Shown here: positions 46,554 to 56,886 of the stretch, piece after piece
Layout: each line of letters begins with the position of its first letter
Numbering within the stretch: position 1 is the first letter of the stretch
DNA from: Sambucus nigra
Lineage: Eukaryota > Streptophyta > Magnoliopsida > Dipsacales > Adoxaceae
DNA: 64,000 nucleotides
Assembly (NCBI GenBank): GCA_949130495.1
Contig: OX422214.1
Location: forward strand, 1,720,046 to 1,784,045
Reading direction: 5' to 3'
Position numbers and translations under genes: made by a program
Notes under the pieces: generated by a model
Seen by the model: only the letters and a program-made list of their open reading frames with translations
What the model was told of the DNA's origin: nothing
The model's database searches: none

Positions 46554-46562
46554 AGGGGGAGA
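46554..46562 (+). promoter_or_regulatory. polypurine tract
   Basis: agggggaga, two bases before the 3' LTR start at 46565. Confidence 0.85.
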
Positions 46563-46564
46563 TT

Positions 46565-47638
46565 TGTAAGGACATATTTCTCATATCCGTTATTGTACAA
46601 TTGTATATGCCGTACGCCGTTACATTTGGCACGTCTCTACACGATCTCACATGACGGCCTCAATTCGAATTCTGGGAATCAAGTATTCATTATCTCCAAC
46701 ATGTGTCCCTCATCTTCCTCAACGACTTCATGATTTTAGGCTCGTAATGCAAGTGGTACGAAAGAGAAATCAAAATAGTGAAATAAGGCACGATAGGGAA
46801 GTTCAAGGGCAATTTGGTAATTTTACAGCCACTATCCGAAGTACCGATCAACTGAAAAGTTTAAGATTTTTCCGCAACAAAGATATTGGAAGAAACGGCA
46901 CCTCAATCCGAGCTACGGTTAACAAGTTATCGCCCATTAAAATGGAGATAATTCCAAGAAAAAACCTTGGAATTTTGCTAAGTGTTTAAAGCCCCTTGAC
47001 CAGCGATTTTTCATGAACCGAGGGCCGAACCGATTCGGGGGGCGAACCGGTTCGCGGTACACTTAAACCGATTTGGGGTTCCTAACCCTCGATAGATTTT
47101 TAGTTTTTTAAAACTCTTTTTTGGTTTCCCTATAAAAGCCAACTTCGGGGGAGTTATTTTGCAAGACTTTTAGAGACGAATTTAAGAGTCCTATTTACTC
47201 AAGTCTTCACCTTTTTTAGTCTCAAGACTCATGTTTTGATTCACACAACTTGGCCAAACCTTTGTGAATCAATTTGCAACCTAAGAACACAATCTTGTGT
47301 TTGTTCATACTCTTGTGGAGAAGACCGTCCTTCTTCTTCATTACTGCCCTCCTGGAAAGGGAAAGTTCCAGCCGCTGATTATAGAACCGACGCCTGCGGG
47401 TATTTCTATGTCACTGTATTTTTACTGTAATCTGTGTAACCATTTCTTACAATATTATAGTAAAAATAAAAGGTTTTGCCGCTTTGGGGTATTTTTCCTC
47501 ACGTGTATGTGTTTGAATGTTCTTGCTTGTTTTATTATCTTATTCAATCACATATAGATGCATGTTTAGGACTTAATTGATAAAAACTGAGTTTAATTAA
47601 ATAATATCTCTATTTGAATGCACGTGCACTCCGTTTCA
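46565..47638 (+). mobile_element. 3' LTR of the gag-only element
   Basis: 1074 bp, collinear with 41721-42779. Palindrome island at 47019-47073, TATA at 47131, aataaa at 47465. Followed by tgtac (47639-47643). Confidence 0.93.
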
Positions 47639-48105
47639 TGTACCCTCTTCTTGGGGAGGAAATTGACAGTTCTTAGTAATGAAACCTTCAGACCAATAGT
47701 CCTTGTGGGAATCAGGTAGATTCATTACTAATACCCTATCCGGACTATTATCTTTCAAAGACAGAAGACTAGAACCTGTGGAGAAAAGTTATAACAGAAG
47801 TAAATTTTAGCCAATCCTAAATTGGTGCTATAAAGTTGATTTATTCTATGGAAGACATTTACAATTTTCCAAACATTTGGAGAACATTGGGCAGGAGCTA
47901 TTTCAAAGTATTGAAAGAAATGTAAAAATAGAGGATTTGGGGGAAAAGTTAAACCCCCTTACGATAGGAGTAGGATGTGTATCCAGTGTCCATCCTCAAT
48001 GTCTCTAACATTGCGGGGAACTGGGACACACTCAATATCTACCCAGCCGGGGATATTATAGCATTTTCTATATTCAGTTAGAGATTTCTTATCTATTTTT
48101 TCCAT

Positions 48106-48924
48106 GGAAAAACCCTAGTAACAATAGAAAGAAAAACAACGATAGAAAGAAATTAAAAGGAGAGAACTGAGGACTTACGAGGTAATAAACAAGCTCGAAA
48201 TGATGGAAGACCACAAATTTGAGAAGGCAAAGAGAAAGAAACAGCCTGGAAGATGAAGAGTAAGAGATAGCTTAGGAAGCAAGAGAAATAAGAAAGTTGA
48301 AGTGACGATCATATTAGCCCCTTATTTGAGTATAAACTCTTCAATGATAGCGCATATTGATCGAAGTAGATTTGTCGCTCAACTAGAGAGCAAAATTACA
48401 ATCCACAACCCTCGTATTTGTGTAAAGTGCAACAATGCCATCAAGAGAGGGGAGCGATGCTTTTTTAAAAACTTGTGAGCCCAAATTGTGACCCTAAATT
48501 TTTTAGGGGCAATTATGGATACCCATTATCTATCAATCCCATAAGAGTAGCCGGCCAAGCCTAGGAAGGCTTATTAAGTGTCCGACCCAAATTACGATCC
48601 TCGGTTAGCAATTAAACTTGAAGATAAGACCGAGTCTATCCCCAAAAATCTCGGAGAGATATTCAAGGGATACAGGCCCAACGTGTTGGTTACAACCATC
48701 CTCAATGAACATAATATATATTGTACCCCTGACCCGGGGCATAGGGGCATGTAACAAAAACCTTCTTGAGAGTTACTTAATAAAACAGTAGACCTCTCCG
48801 TGGACGTAGGTAATTTGGCAAACCGCGTGCATTCTTGTCTTGTGATTATGATTGTTTGCTGTTCTTAATCTCTTGGTGATTGTTTTCTTTCATTATTGTT
48901 TGTATTGAGACTTTTGTCACCCCA

Positions 48925-48926
<2 letters not shown>
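48106..48926 (-). other. upstream region of the minus-strand transposon gene, possible leader/LTR
   Basis: On the minus strand the sequence just before the ATG is T-rich with 'actagggtttttcc'. Farther up, 'tgttacatgcccctatgccccggg' near 48755 could be an LTR start. No second LTR copy was found to confirm this. No ORF. Confidence 0.35.

Positions 48927-48958
<32 letters not shown>
48927..48958. repeat. (AT)n microsatellite
   Basis: A perfect ta/at run of about 30 bases. Confidence 0.95.
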
Positions 48959-50440
48959 CTTTCACTAAATTATACAATACCATGGAATTTGAAGATCAAT
49001 TTTAAACAAAAACATACAATTTTTTGAAGGATAGAAAGCACATGGTTATCTCCATTATATTTTCTTAGAAATGGGTTTATTTTGGGTTATCTTCATTCTT
49101 TGTCATTTTCAATTTATGTTATAAAGTATATAACTTCAATGTGGTATGGGTTAAGTTTTGTTTATATAATTAGATGACAAGTGGGTAATAAAATAAGTTG
49201 TAGTATATTTGAGACCATAATGTGAGTTCGATTTCACTAATGATGTACCAATGCAAATTTATTTTGAAATGGTAATGAATAAGAGTCAAATACATATTTC
49301 GATTAAATTTTTATATTATTTTATGTTATGACTAGGCCCGACAACATGGTTTCCTATGATGGAAACCACCCATTTTCTAACAAAAATTAATTATCCAGTT
49401 CCATTTTATTTCGATTGCGGGTTCAAATGGGTTTACTGGATCACTAAGCTAGTTTATTTGCGAATCAATTATGGTTCAAGATGGTACTTTCTCTGAAAAC
49501 TAAAAATTAGTCGGTTGTCATCTTTATCTATCAATATTGTGAGGGAGCTATTGTATGTAAGAGAGATTCGAATTAGTTGGTTGTTTGCTTTAATGGTTTA
49601 ATAGTTTCATGTATTTTTTTTCCATTTTAATCTTTTCTGTCATATTGTTTACAATAGGTTTTTCTTATTAAAAGGAAAGAAAGTGCGAAATAATCCAACC
49701 CCTTCCATATTCGACTCGAACTTCATCGCAACACGTTATTAACCCGATCAAATCCAACTAAATCCATTTATGACCCGTTCATATCTGCCCAATTTTCGAG
49801 TCTAGTAATAGATCAGTTAGGAACTCGTATGAGTTTATTAATAATATATGTTTTATTTTTAACTATAAACTAATTTTTTTCAACATCCTAATATTCAGGT
49901 TCATTATATTCTGTATTATTTTCATTTTCTATATAACTGAATAAAAAGATCAGTGTATTATCATTATTAGTATTTTTGCTATTTATCATTAAATATTTTT
50001 TTTATCTTTTTTAGAATTAAAAATTTAATTTTTTCTTTAAATGCTAATAAAATTTTAATCATCAACTACCATTTTCCTGTTACTTTTTTATACTTTGACT
50101 TTATTCAATTTAATAAATTTTTAGATAAATAACATACATTTTTTTAAACACAAATCACTATATTTCACTTCATTTTTCTAATAATGAATTATTAATATTT
50201 AATGGGTAAAATGTTTAATATACAACATTAGTCAATTTTCTTTTTGTTAATTTACTATCAGCACCAATAAACATTGCACACGCACTAGTTACGGGTATAA
50301 AACGTTCCTAGTTTAAATGCCCAAATTATTGGGTGAACCTTCTAAAATCAGGTTGTGAAGATATTTGGTGAATCAAATTCTCTCTTGTTGGGCTATTTAT
50401 TTACAGTTTGAAGATATTAGTTTTAATAAGATTTATCTTC
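48959..50440. other. unassigned AT-rich sequence
   Basis: No ORF with recognisable motifs, no LTR ends and no tandem array. The region around 49330-49830 has the wording of an old dispersed plant repeat (accc, 'gacccgttcatatctgcccaatttt'), but I cannot name it. Confidence 0.4.
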
Positions 50441-50860
50441 TTCCCTCAAACCCACACAAAACAAAACCCTCTCTCTCTTCTAAACATTCAACGTTGAATT
50501 AGCCAACAACACAAAACTCTCCATTTACGATCCAACTACTCAATTTTAATGGATTTTTGTTTAATCAGGTATATACTATGTTCCCTTCTGTTATGTTCTT
50601 AACCTATTTATGTTAGGACAATGCCTTATAGCTTGTGCATTGCTATGCTTATTCAAACCCACACAAAATCCTTCCTTGCTAAGCATTCAAAGTTGGAATA
50701 GCCAACACAAAACCTTCTCCCTCTTTCATTTGATGAGACTCATAAATACAAGTTCGAAAAAACCCTAAGTTTGATCGTTGGTTAAAAGCCTCCATTTATG
50801 ATCGAACAACACAGTTTCAAGTCGAGTATTGTTTGATCGTAAATGAAGGCTTCAAGTTAA
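50441..50860 (+). repeat. direct duplication with gene-leader-like sequence
   Basis: The block 'tcaaacccacacaaaacaaaaccctctctc..taaacattcaacgttgaattagccaacaacacaaaact' near 50446-50520 recurs at 50652-50715. 'cctccatttatgatcgaacaacacagttt' near 50788-50816 repeats 'ctccatttacgatccaactactcaatttt' at 50518. CT-rich leaders and the phrase atcag|gtatatac at 50564 resemble a 5' untranslated exon with a splice donor. No coding frame found. Confidence 0.5.
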
Positions 50861-51124
50861 AATGATGAACTCACAATTAAGAAACAATGAACGCCATCAC
50901 AATTCAGATGGTGAAATATAAATCCCACTATGATTGCCTCTATGGTATATACTATGTTCTTGGTAACCCTAGGGCTGCTAAAAAAACCAATAAATCAATT
51001 TGACCATACCATTACAAATTTAATCACTAACGCATCTCATCCCTTATAAACCTCTGTTGCCTTATTTTCTAATCAGATTTTGGCAGCCGATTTCATGCTA
51101 CAGGCCTGTAAGTTTTCTCAACCC

Positions 51125-51129
51125 CTCTT
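51125..51129. other. target-site duplication, left copy (ctctt)
   Basis: Identical to 60242-60246 on the far side of the 9.1-kb element. Confidence 0.88.
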
Positions 51130-52994
51130 TGTGACAAGCTGCTTAAAATAATAACGGGTGGCCAGCCCTATACTACATTAAATCAGGTATCTCAGATGGA
51201 TCAGTCTCAACATCAACTGACATTACTAAATAATATATGGCTAACTACCCAAAACTATTAAAAGAGGATTTCAAAATTTTAAAACTTTAAATTTAACACC
51301 AATATAAAACCAACCATACAACCACTAACCAACAACATAACATCTAAATATGATGAGGGATGCGCAAACTCCATCAATGTATAAAAGAGTACAACACAAT
51401 TTACAAAGTAAAATACCCGAATATGCTGTCGGGTCACAGACAATACAAATAATTTGAGAAAGAAGATATAAAAGTGTTAATCTACAACACTAGGGTATAA
51501 ACCCGATATACAAACTGAATCCTAATCTAGATGTACCAAAGATAGGAATCGACTAAGACAAAGTGCCGCAATAGTCCGCTATTGCTACAGCTCACAAAGA
51601 CCCTGCATGGATAACAAAAATGGCGTCCTTGCTGAGGAACACCTAAAGTAATACAATATACATGCATAGTAGGAGAAAATATAAGCGAGTGAGAGCCCGA
51701 GGTGAAAACATTATATAGCAAGTGCATTAAAATGCATAATAATTATAAATGAAATATGACATGATTTAATGGAATCGCACTCTCCATAATAATCCAACTA
51801 GCCCCTCAACTAAAGTGCGCAACTAAACATATGCACGTGATCTCCAAATAAATGCCTAAATCTATCTAGGCAAATAAATCTAACTAAATCCCAATATAAA
51901 TAGTCAATTAAAATCATATAAATTATCTCCCAATCTACGCTTATCTAAATTCCATTTAAATCATATGCTTTACTTTTTAATGTTGTTGTTCTCTTTCATT
52001 TGTTCAGTTACTTAACATATAAGGTTTACATAAACATTTTCCAAACCATCATACAATATACATAAACATTCTCTTTTACTAGAATTTCATATATTCTAGT
52101 TATGCCAACAATAAGCATATAAATATATACGAGTTATTAGCATCTAAGTGCTAAGGACTAAACTTCTCCCAATTCTCAATATTGCACTATATTTCATGCG
52201 TGGGACGTCTCGCAAATGTGAAATCCAAACAAGGAACCTCCCCGCTACACTACTCCTGAAAGTATTAATTTTCGAGATTCATTTTGTCCTCAATGCATGT
52301 AACCAAAATTCTTATTACTCCATTTTAATTAATTTAATTATTCCCAATTCTTAACAGTGCACGGCATTTCATGCTTGGGACGTCTCGCAAATGCAAAATC
52401 CAAACAAGGAACTCCCCCGATACACTACTCCTGGCACTGTCGATTGTCGAGATATACTATATATATGAATATGATCATTAAGGACTAACTACTCCGCAAT
52501 TCCTAACATTACCCTTCAATTCATGCGTGGGACATTTCACAAATGCGAAATCCAAACAAGGAACCCCCCGATACACTACTCCTGGCAATGTTGGTCGTTG
52601 AGGTTCATTATGCCCTCGATACCCAAATAACCAATCACATCAATAATATAATAACCATCCAAATGAGCTATAACTCGAGGACACAGGCTCCCAATGCTAT
52701 CATCCTCCAGTTGCCCAAACCACATAGCAAACCGGGGACCACCTGGTGGGGCTAAATGACACCCACCTCGTGATTAACTCACACACAACGTCCGGGAAGC
52801 GGTCATTGCTCCTAACCAGCAGGTGAGAACGACACATACCCACTACTTCTCACCCCCAAAATAATAGTGTATATCACATAATAATCACCATGGACGATTA
52901 TGATCTGGGGAATATCCACACCCTGCTGATCGAGCCAAGATGCTCACCCTCATAGCGCGCAACTTCCCAATGATAGCAAGGAAGGCGTATGCTT

Positions 52995-53029
<35 letters not shown>

Positions 53030-54580
53030 ATCACATAAGGCATACATATATCATCACATCATATAAATATATACCATCATATAAGGTATACCTATCACAT
53101 AGTTCATATCTTTGTAGTATGCACTTAGGCATAGTTGAAGTTTTCGCATATCATTATTTAGTATATTCTCTCTCTTGATATACTAATCGTCAATTCTCAC
53201 ACATCTTCCCCACTTAGTATACAGAGTACTACTTCCCACTTGAAATTTTCGCATCACTTCTGATTATGAATTGTCTCTCAATTCTATTTATGTTAAGGAT
53301 ATTCTCTATCCTAATGCACCTCGATTTTCATTTCTCATTGTGTGAGACATCTTCCAAATCAATCATCAATAAGGATATTCCTATATCCGTATGCACATTT
53401 ATTAGCATTTATAATTCTCAATCCATAACATGGTTCAATTAATAATATGAACCTTTAAAGTTATCCCATTTGGGATTTGATTCTAATAATCCAATATCTC
53501 TAAATTCATTCTCATTCTTTCATATTTTTTCATAATTATCTCCAAAACATACTCCATATAATTCCCATAGAGGTTCCCAATCGATAACCTCGAGCGAAAC
53601 AGAATGAAATTCTACATAGAAAACATTCCCCCAAAATGCCATGTTTCCGAATCAATTCGGGCCAATACTGAATCGATTTGGCCTTGCAAATCGATTTGCC
53701 CTCCAAGGTGAGTCTATTCGGGTCATCAGACCTAGGATTTTGTCTCAGGCCGAATCGATTCGGTTAGGGTCCGAATCGATTCGATCATTCAGACCTGGGC
53801 AACTACACATTTTCGAATCGATTCAGCTCTGCAGAACTTTCGAAAATGGCTACTTTTTATTTAGCCTAAAGTCTCCAAAATTCATTTTTATCATTTTCTC
53901 ATCATTTCTCTTCAACCCAATCACATATACAGTGTTAAATTCATCCGAGAATACATTTAAACTAATTTCTAACATCAAATCCAAGATCTACATAACAAAT
54001 CTAATATTTTACCCAAAAGTTAGGTTTTAACAAACTAAACCTAAAACCAATAAATCTAATCCACAAATCATGAAATAAATGGTACACAACAATTATTTAG
54101 CATGTTTCATCACTTGCCTCAAGTTCGTAGGGCCTGATTCGTCCTCGAGATCGCGTATTGGCCGGAAAATCCACTTTCTCTCTCTTTTTCTTCTTTTTCT
54201 TCTTCTTCTCTTCTTCTCTATTTATTTCTTTCTATTTCTCTTTCTCTCTAAGGAGAATTTTTTATCTCATAGGCTTAATAAGCCTTGTCTCGCAAGATAC
54301 AAAACTTTAAATGATAATACACACTTTAAATAACTCGATAACTTTAATTCGAGCCAAACGAACTTAAAATATTTTGGAACCTAAATAGACCCCAAGTACA
54401 ATCATTTCGACTTTCTCGACCCTTCCGGAAATAACTACACCCTCAGAATCGCCATTCGAAGCACTTTCTAACAACTTCAAATTTTGACCTCAAATGCCAA
54501 TTTAATAATTCTCCAAATAAAATGATATTTATTTCTCCCAAAATAAATAAATTGCCGTCCTAAAACCTCAGGTTGTTACA
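51130..54580 (-). mobile_element. 3' LTR of the 9.1-kb element
   Basis: 3451 bp. Minus strand TGTAACAACCTGAGGTTTTAGG ... GCAGCTTGTCACA. Palindrome island at 53645-53835. Three copies of a 150-180-bp unit with 'gacgtctcgcaaatgcgaaat' cores at 52204, 52379 and 52531. An (AT)n run lies at 52998-53027. Confidence 0.92.
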
Positions 54581-55704
54581 AACTTCCCCACTTACAAAAA
54601 TTTTGTCCTCAAAATTTAGCTAAGCCTAATTCTCCAAAGCTCAACTAGTTCCTATGACATCATCCTCATTAAAACTATACCCAAACCTCTAACTCCCCAT
54701 GACAAATTATTTTAATTTGTTTTAAGTTTTACAACATCCATTCATTAACCACTAGGGCTCCCATACACCCTTTTTTTTAGCTTTACTCGTACTAATCGTA
54801 ATGAGGCTTCGTTTGCCTCCAAAGTTCCATAATCCAATAGATATATAAATTATACTAGCATATTAATGGAGTAAAAAATTTGAATGGTCCAAAGAAATAA
54901 CTCCTCTCAATTCCTGACATTCACCACTTTCGTGCGGGGGACGTCTCGCAAAAGCGAAATCCAAACAAGGAACCCTCCCAACACACTACTATGTAGTGAC
55001 GTCGGGGATTGAGAGTTTGTTAAATTCGAACTAGAGTTTGAAAATATTTTAGCGAAAAATCATTTCGATATGGCCCAAAGGCCTATAGAAAGTTTTATTT
55101 GAAAATAGTTTATTTTAAAAAGAGTTTACGAAAAAATGGTTTATATCTTACGATATTTAGATAAAGTGCCTTATGTCCCTGACACAAGGTCTTAACAATC
55201 CTCATATATATATATATAACAACATACAGCTCCTAAAAATTAGCATAATTATGAGGTAAACTTTCATGTGTCCCAATAATCCCCAAATTCTGAACTCTTT
55301 TCTGAAATAATATCTTATATCACATTAACAAATTGCCATTTATTAGGCTCTTCTATATCTAGAATACAACAATTATATAAGTCTAACATGACTATATACA
55401 AATAAGTAGTTTTATTATTACTACTTGATACACAGAACAATTCTTACATTCATAACAAGATTATAGATCTCTTTGAGCACATCACAAAATTATCTATTCT
55501 CTCAACATATAATAACATAGGAGCCTCACTTGCTCAAAATTCCCCTCTTGGGACATTCCATGCATAATAGGGTTATAGCACTACCCTCTCATAACTATAT
55601 CCCATACGATATTCCCAAAACTTCAGAAAGTAATAATCCTATTCACAAAGGAAAATAACTTACACCATCCATCTCTGGTCCAATTGCCCATCCTCATCAT
55701 TGGG
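54581..55704 (-). mobile_element. 3' internal non-coding region of the 9.1-kb element
   Basis: Next to the LTR the plus strand reads aacttccccactta (minus: taagtggggaagtt), a polypurine-like tract, then the dyad AAATTTTG-TCCT-CAAAATTT at 54598-54617. One copy of the LTR unit with 'acgtctcgcaaaagcgaaatccaaacaagg' lies at 54941-54970, outside the LTR. No pol motif. Confidence 0.75.
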
Positions 55705-56744
55705 CTACCAAACAAAGTCCCCTAGTCTAAAATGACTTCGAATCTGTTGTAGGGGTTGCACTTCAAAAACTTCATCAAAACATGGTCCTTTACCTCTTTT
55801 AGGACAATCTCTCTTTCTATGACCTATATCTTTACGAAAGAAAAATCTACCCGTAAATCCCCTCTGCCCACTCTGGGGAACAAAATGCTGTTGCGACTCT
55901 CTATAGTCCGACTTATATCCACTGGTATTACTGGAATTCCCTTCGCCAAACCTAGTTGATGAACATGAATCTCTAAAGTTCTTACCCTCTTGCGAACGAA
56001 GATGATATTCATGACACTTCAACAGTGCCGCATTCACTACCTCGACGAAAGTCACTAACACCGGGCCCTCTAACAAAGGTTGTCGAATTCACCAATCTAA
56101 CCTCGAATAAACTTCGATATACGCTTTTCTTCCGTATTTACCTCATCAGGTACTAATTTCGCCCATCTAGAAAAATCTTCTTCATATTCTTCCACCGTCC
56201 TATTACCTTGAAACACATCCATCAATTTCTTCTTCATTTCCTTCTGAATTGGGGAAGGAAAATACCTTTGATCAAAGAGTTTCCAAAAACCTTTTGTAGG
56301 TAAAGTATCTCTCTGTTCTGATGTGTTGACAGACTCCCACCATTGGAGACCTCGACCCATTAACTTAAAGAAAAATTTCTTTTGCACCTCACTACACTCA
56401 ACCATACGGAGGTGACCTTGCATACTACTCTTCCATTGATTTGCAGCCATTGCATCAACTCCCACTACAAACTTTGGAGGATGCCCCTTACTAAAATATT
56501 CCTTCACTCTTTCCCATAAGGACAATCCTAAATGGGTTTGGTCTACTTGAACGGCAGGTTGCTGTGCCATCGTAGAAATGGAAGCACTTACTAGTTGTGC
56601 CATAATATTGGCAACTTCATTTGTAGTCATGTTCCTTTGAGGCATTTGGGGTTCCACATTCTTAAGACCTTTATTTTCCCTGACTGAACGACTTCTCTTC
56701 GCTAGCATCTGAAATAAGAACAAGTGTATCAGAACGCCTTTCAA
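55705..56744 (-). pseudogene. Ty3/gypsy-type gag of the 9.1-kb element
   Basis: The minus-strand frame 56744-56097 shows the Retrotrans_gag pattern (PF03732): W-W-E-S-V, F-W-K-L-F-D-Q-R-Y-F, then V-F-Q-G-N-R-T-V-E-E-Y-E-E-D-F-S-R-W-A-K-L. Two stops (about 56095 and 56078) separate it from the second part, 56076-55705, which has E-Y-H-L-R-S and a zinc-knuckle remnant F-F-F-R-K-D-I-G-H-R-K-R-D-C at about 55840. Both N-terminal cysteines of CX2CX4HX4C are replaced (Phe and Arg). The C-terminus ends without a protease motif. Gag would form the particle. This copy cannot make an intact protein. Confidence 0.88.
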
Positions 56745-56872
56745 ATGTTTTCTTATTACAGAAGAAATATGGACGTATGAATAAAATGGTCCTAATAATA
56801 AGGCTCTACATCAAGAACGCTTACGAAAGATCGCAGCAACGCACACAAATCCTAAAGACACTAGAACCTGAT

Positions 56873-56884
56873 GCTCTGATACCA
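56873..56884 (-). promoter_or_regulatory. primer-binding site of the 9.1-kb element
   Basis: The plus strand reads gctctgatacca, minus tggtatcagagc: the initiator-Met site, placed two bases inside the 5' LTR end. Confidence 0.92.
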
Positions 56885-56886
56885 TC

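Larger units (their letters stand above)
41721..47638 (+). mobile_element. complete gag-only LTR retrotransposon (TR-GAG type), 5.9 kb
   Basis: LTRs at 41721-42779 and 46565-47638 both start tgtaaggacatatttctcat and end gcactccgtttca. The element has a primer-binding site, a polypurine tract and perfect 5-base target duplications (tgtac). The 3.8-kb interior encodes only a copia-type gag, with UBN2 and three CCHC boxes, then 1.5 kb of non-coding DNA. I found no protease, integrase, RT or RNase H motif. This matches the published description of TR-GAG elements (terminal repeats plus gag, no pol). The two LTRs differ at roughly one base in ten in the first 95 bases, so the insertion is old. Confidence 0.93.
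41046..48105 (-). pseudogene. 'putative gypsy type transposon' gene, split by a gag-only LTR element
   Basis: The minus-strand ATG at 48105 opens a frame. After a stop at codon 49 (47961-47959) it reads G-G-L-T-F-P-P-N-P and A-P-A-Q-C-S-P-N-V-W-K-I, the pattern of the plant 'putative gypsy type transposon' domain (PF04195) as I know it. A one-base shift near 47780 leads to a segment ending E-E-G-T at 47644, where the TR-GAG element is inserted. On the other side (41715 downward) the same frame continues to E-E-Y-I. A likely 79-base intron follows (gt at 41669, ag at 41591), after which the frame runs in phase through a Ser/Glu/Gly-rich acidic tract (about 41370-41200) to K-R-K-E-E and a stop at 41046. 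The function is unknown and this copy is broken. Confidence 0.6.

Noticed and set aside
42780..46564. Search for pol in the gag-only element
   Set aside because: I looked on the plus strand for protease, integrase and RT motifs (D-S-G, Y-V-D-D, H-P-Q-T-like) and found none; not reported as a degraded pol.
5622..56884. tRNA genes at the tggtatcagagc sites
   Set aside because: These are short primer-binding sites complementary to initiator-Met tRNA; no cloverleaf surrounds them.
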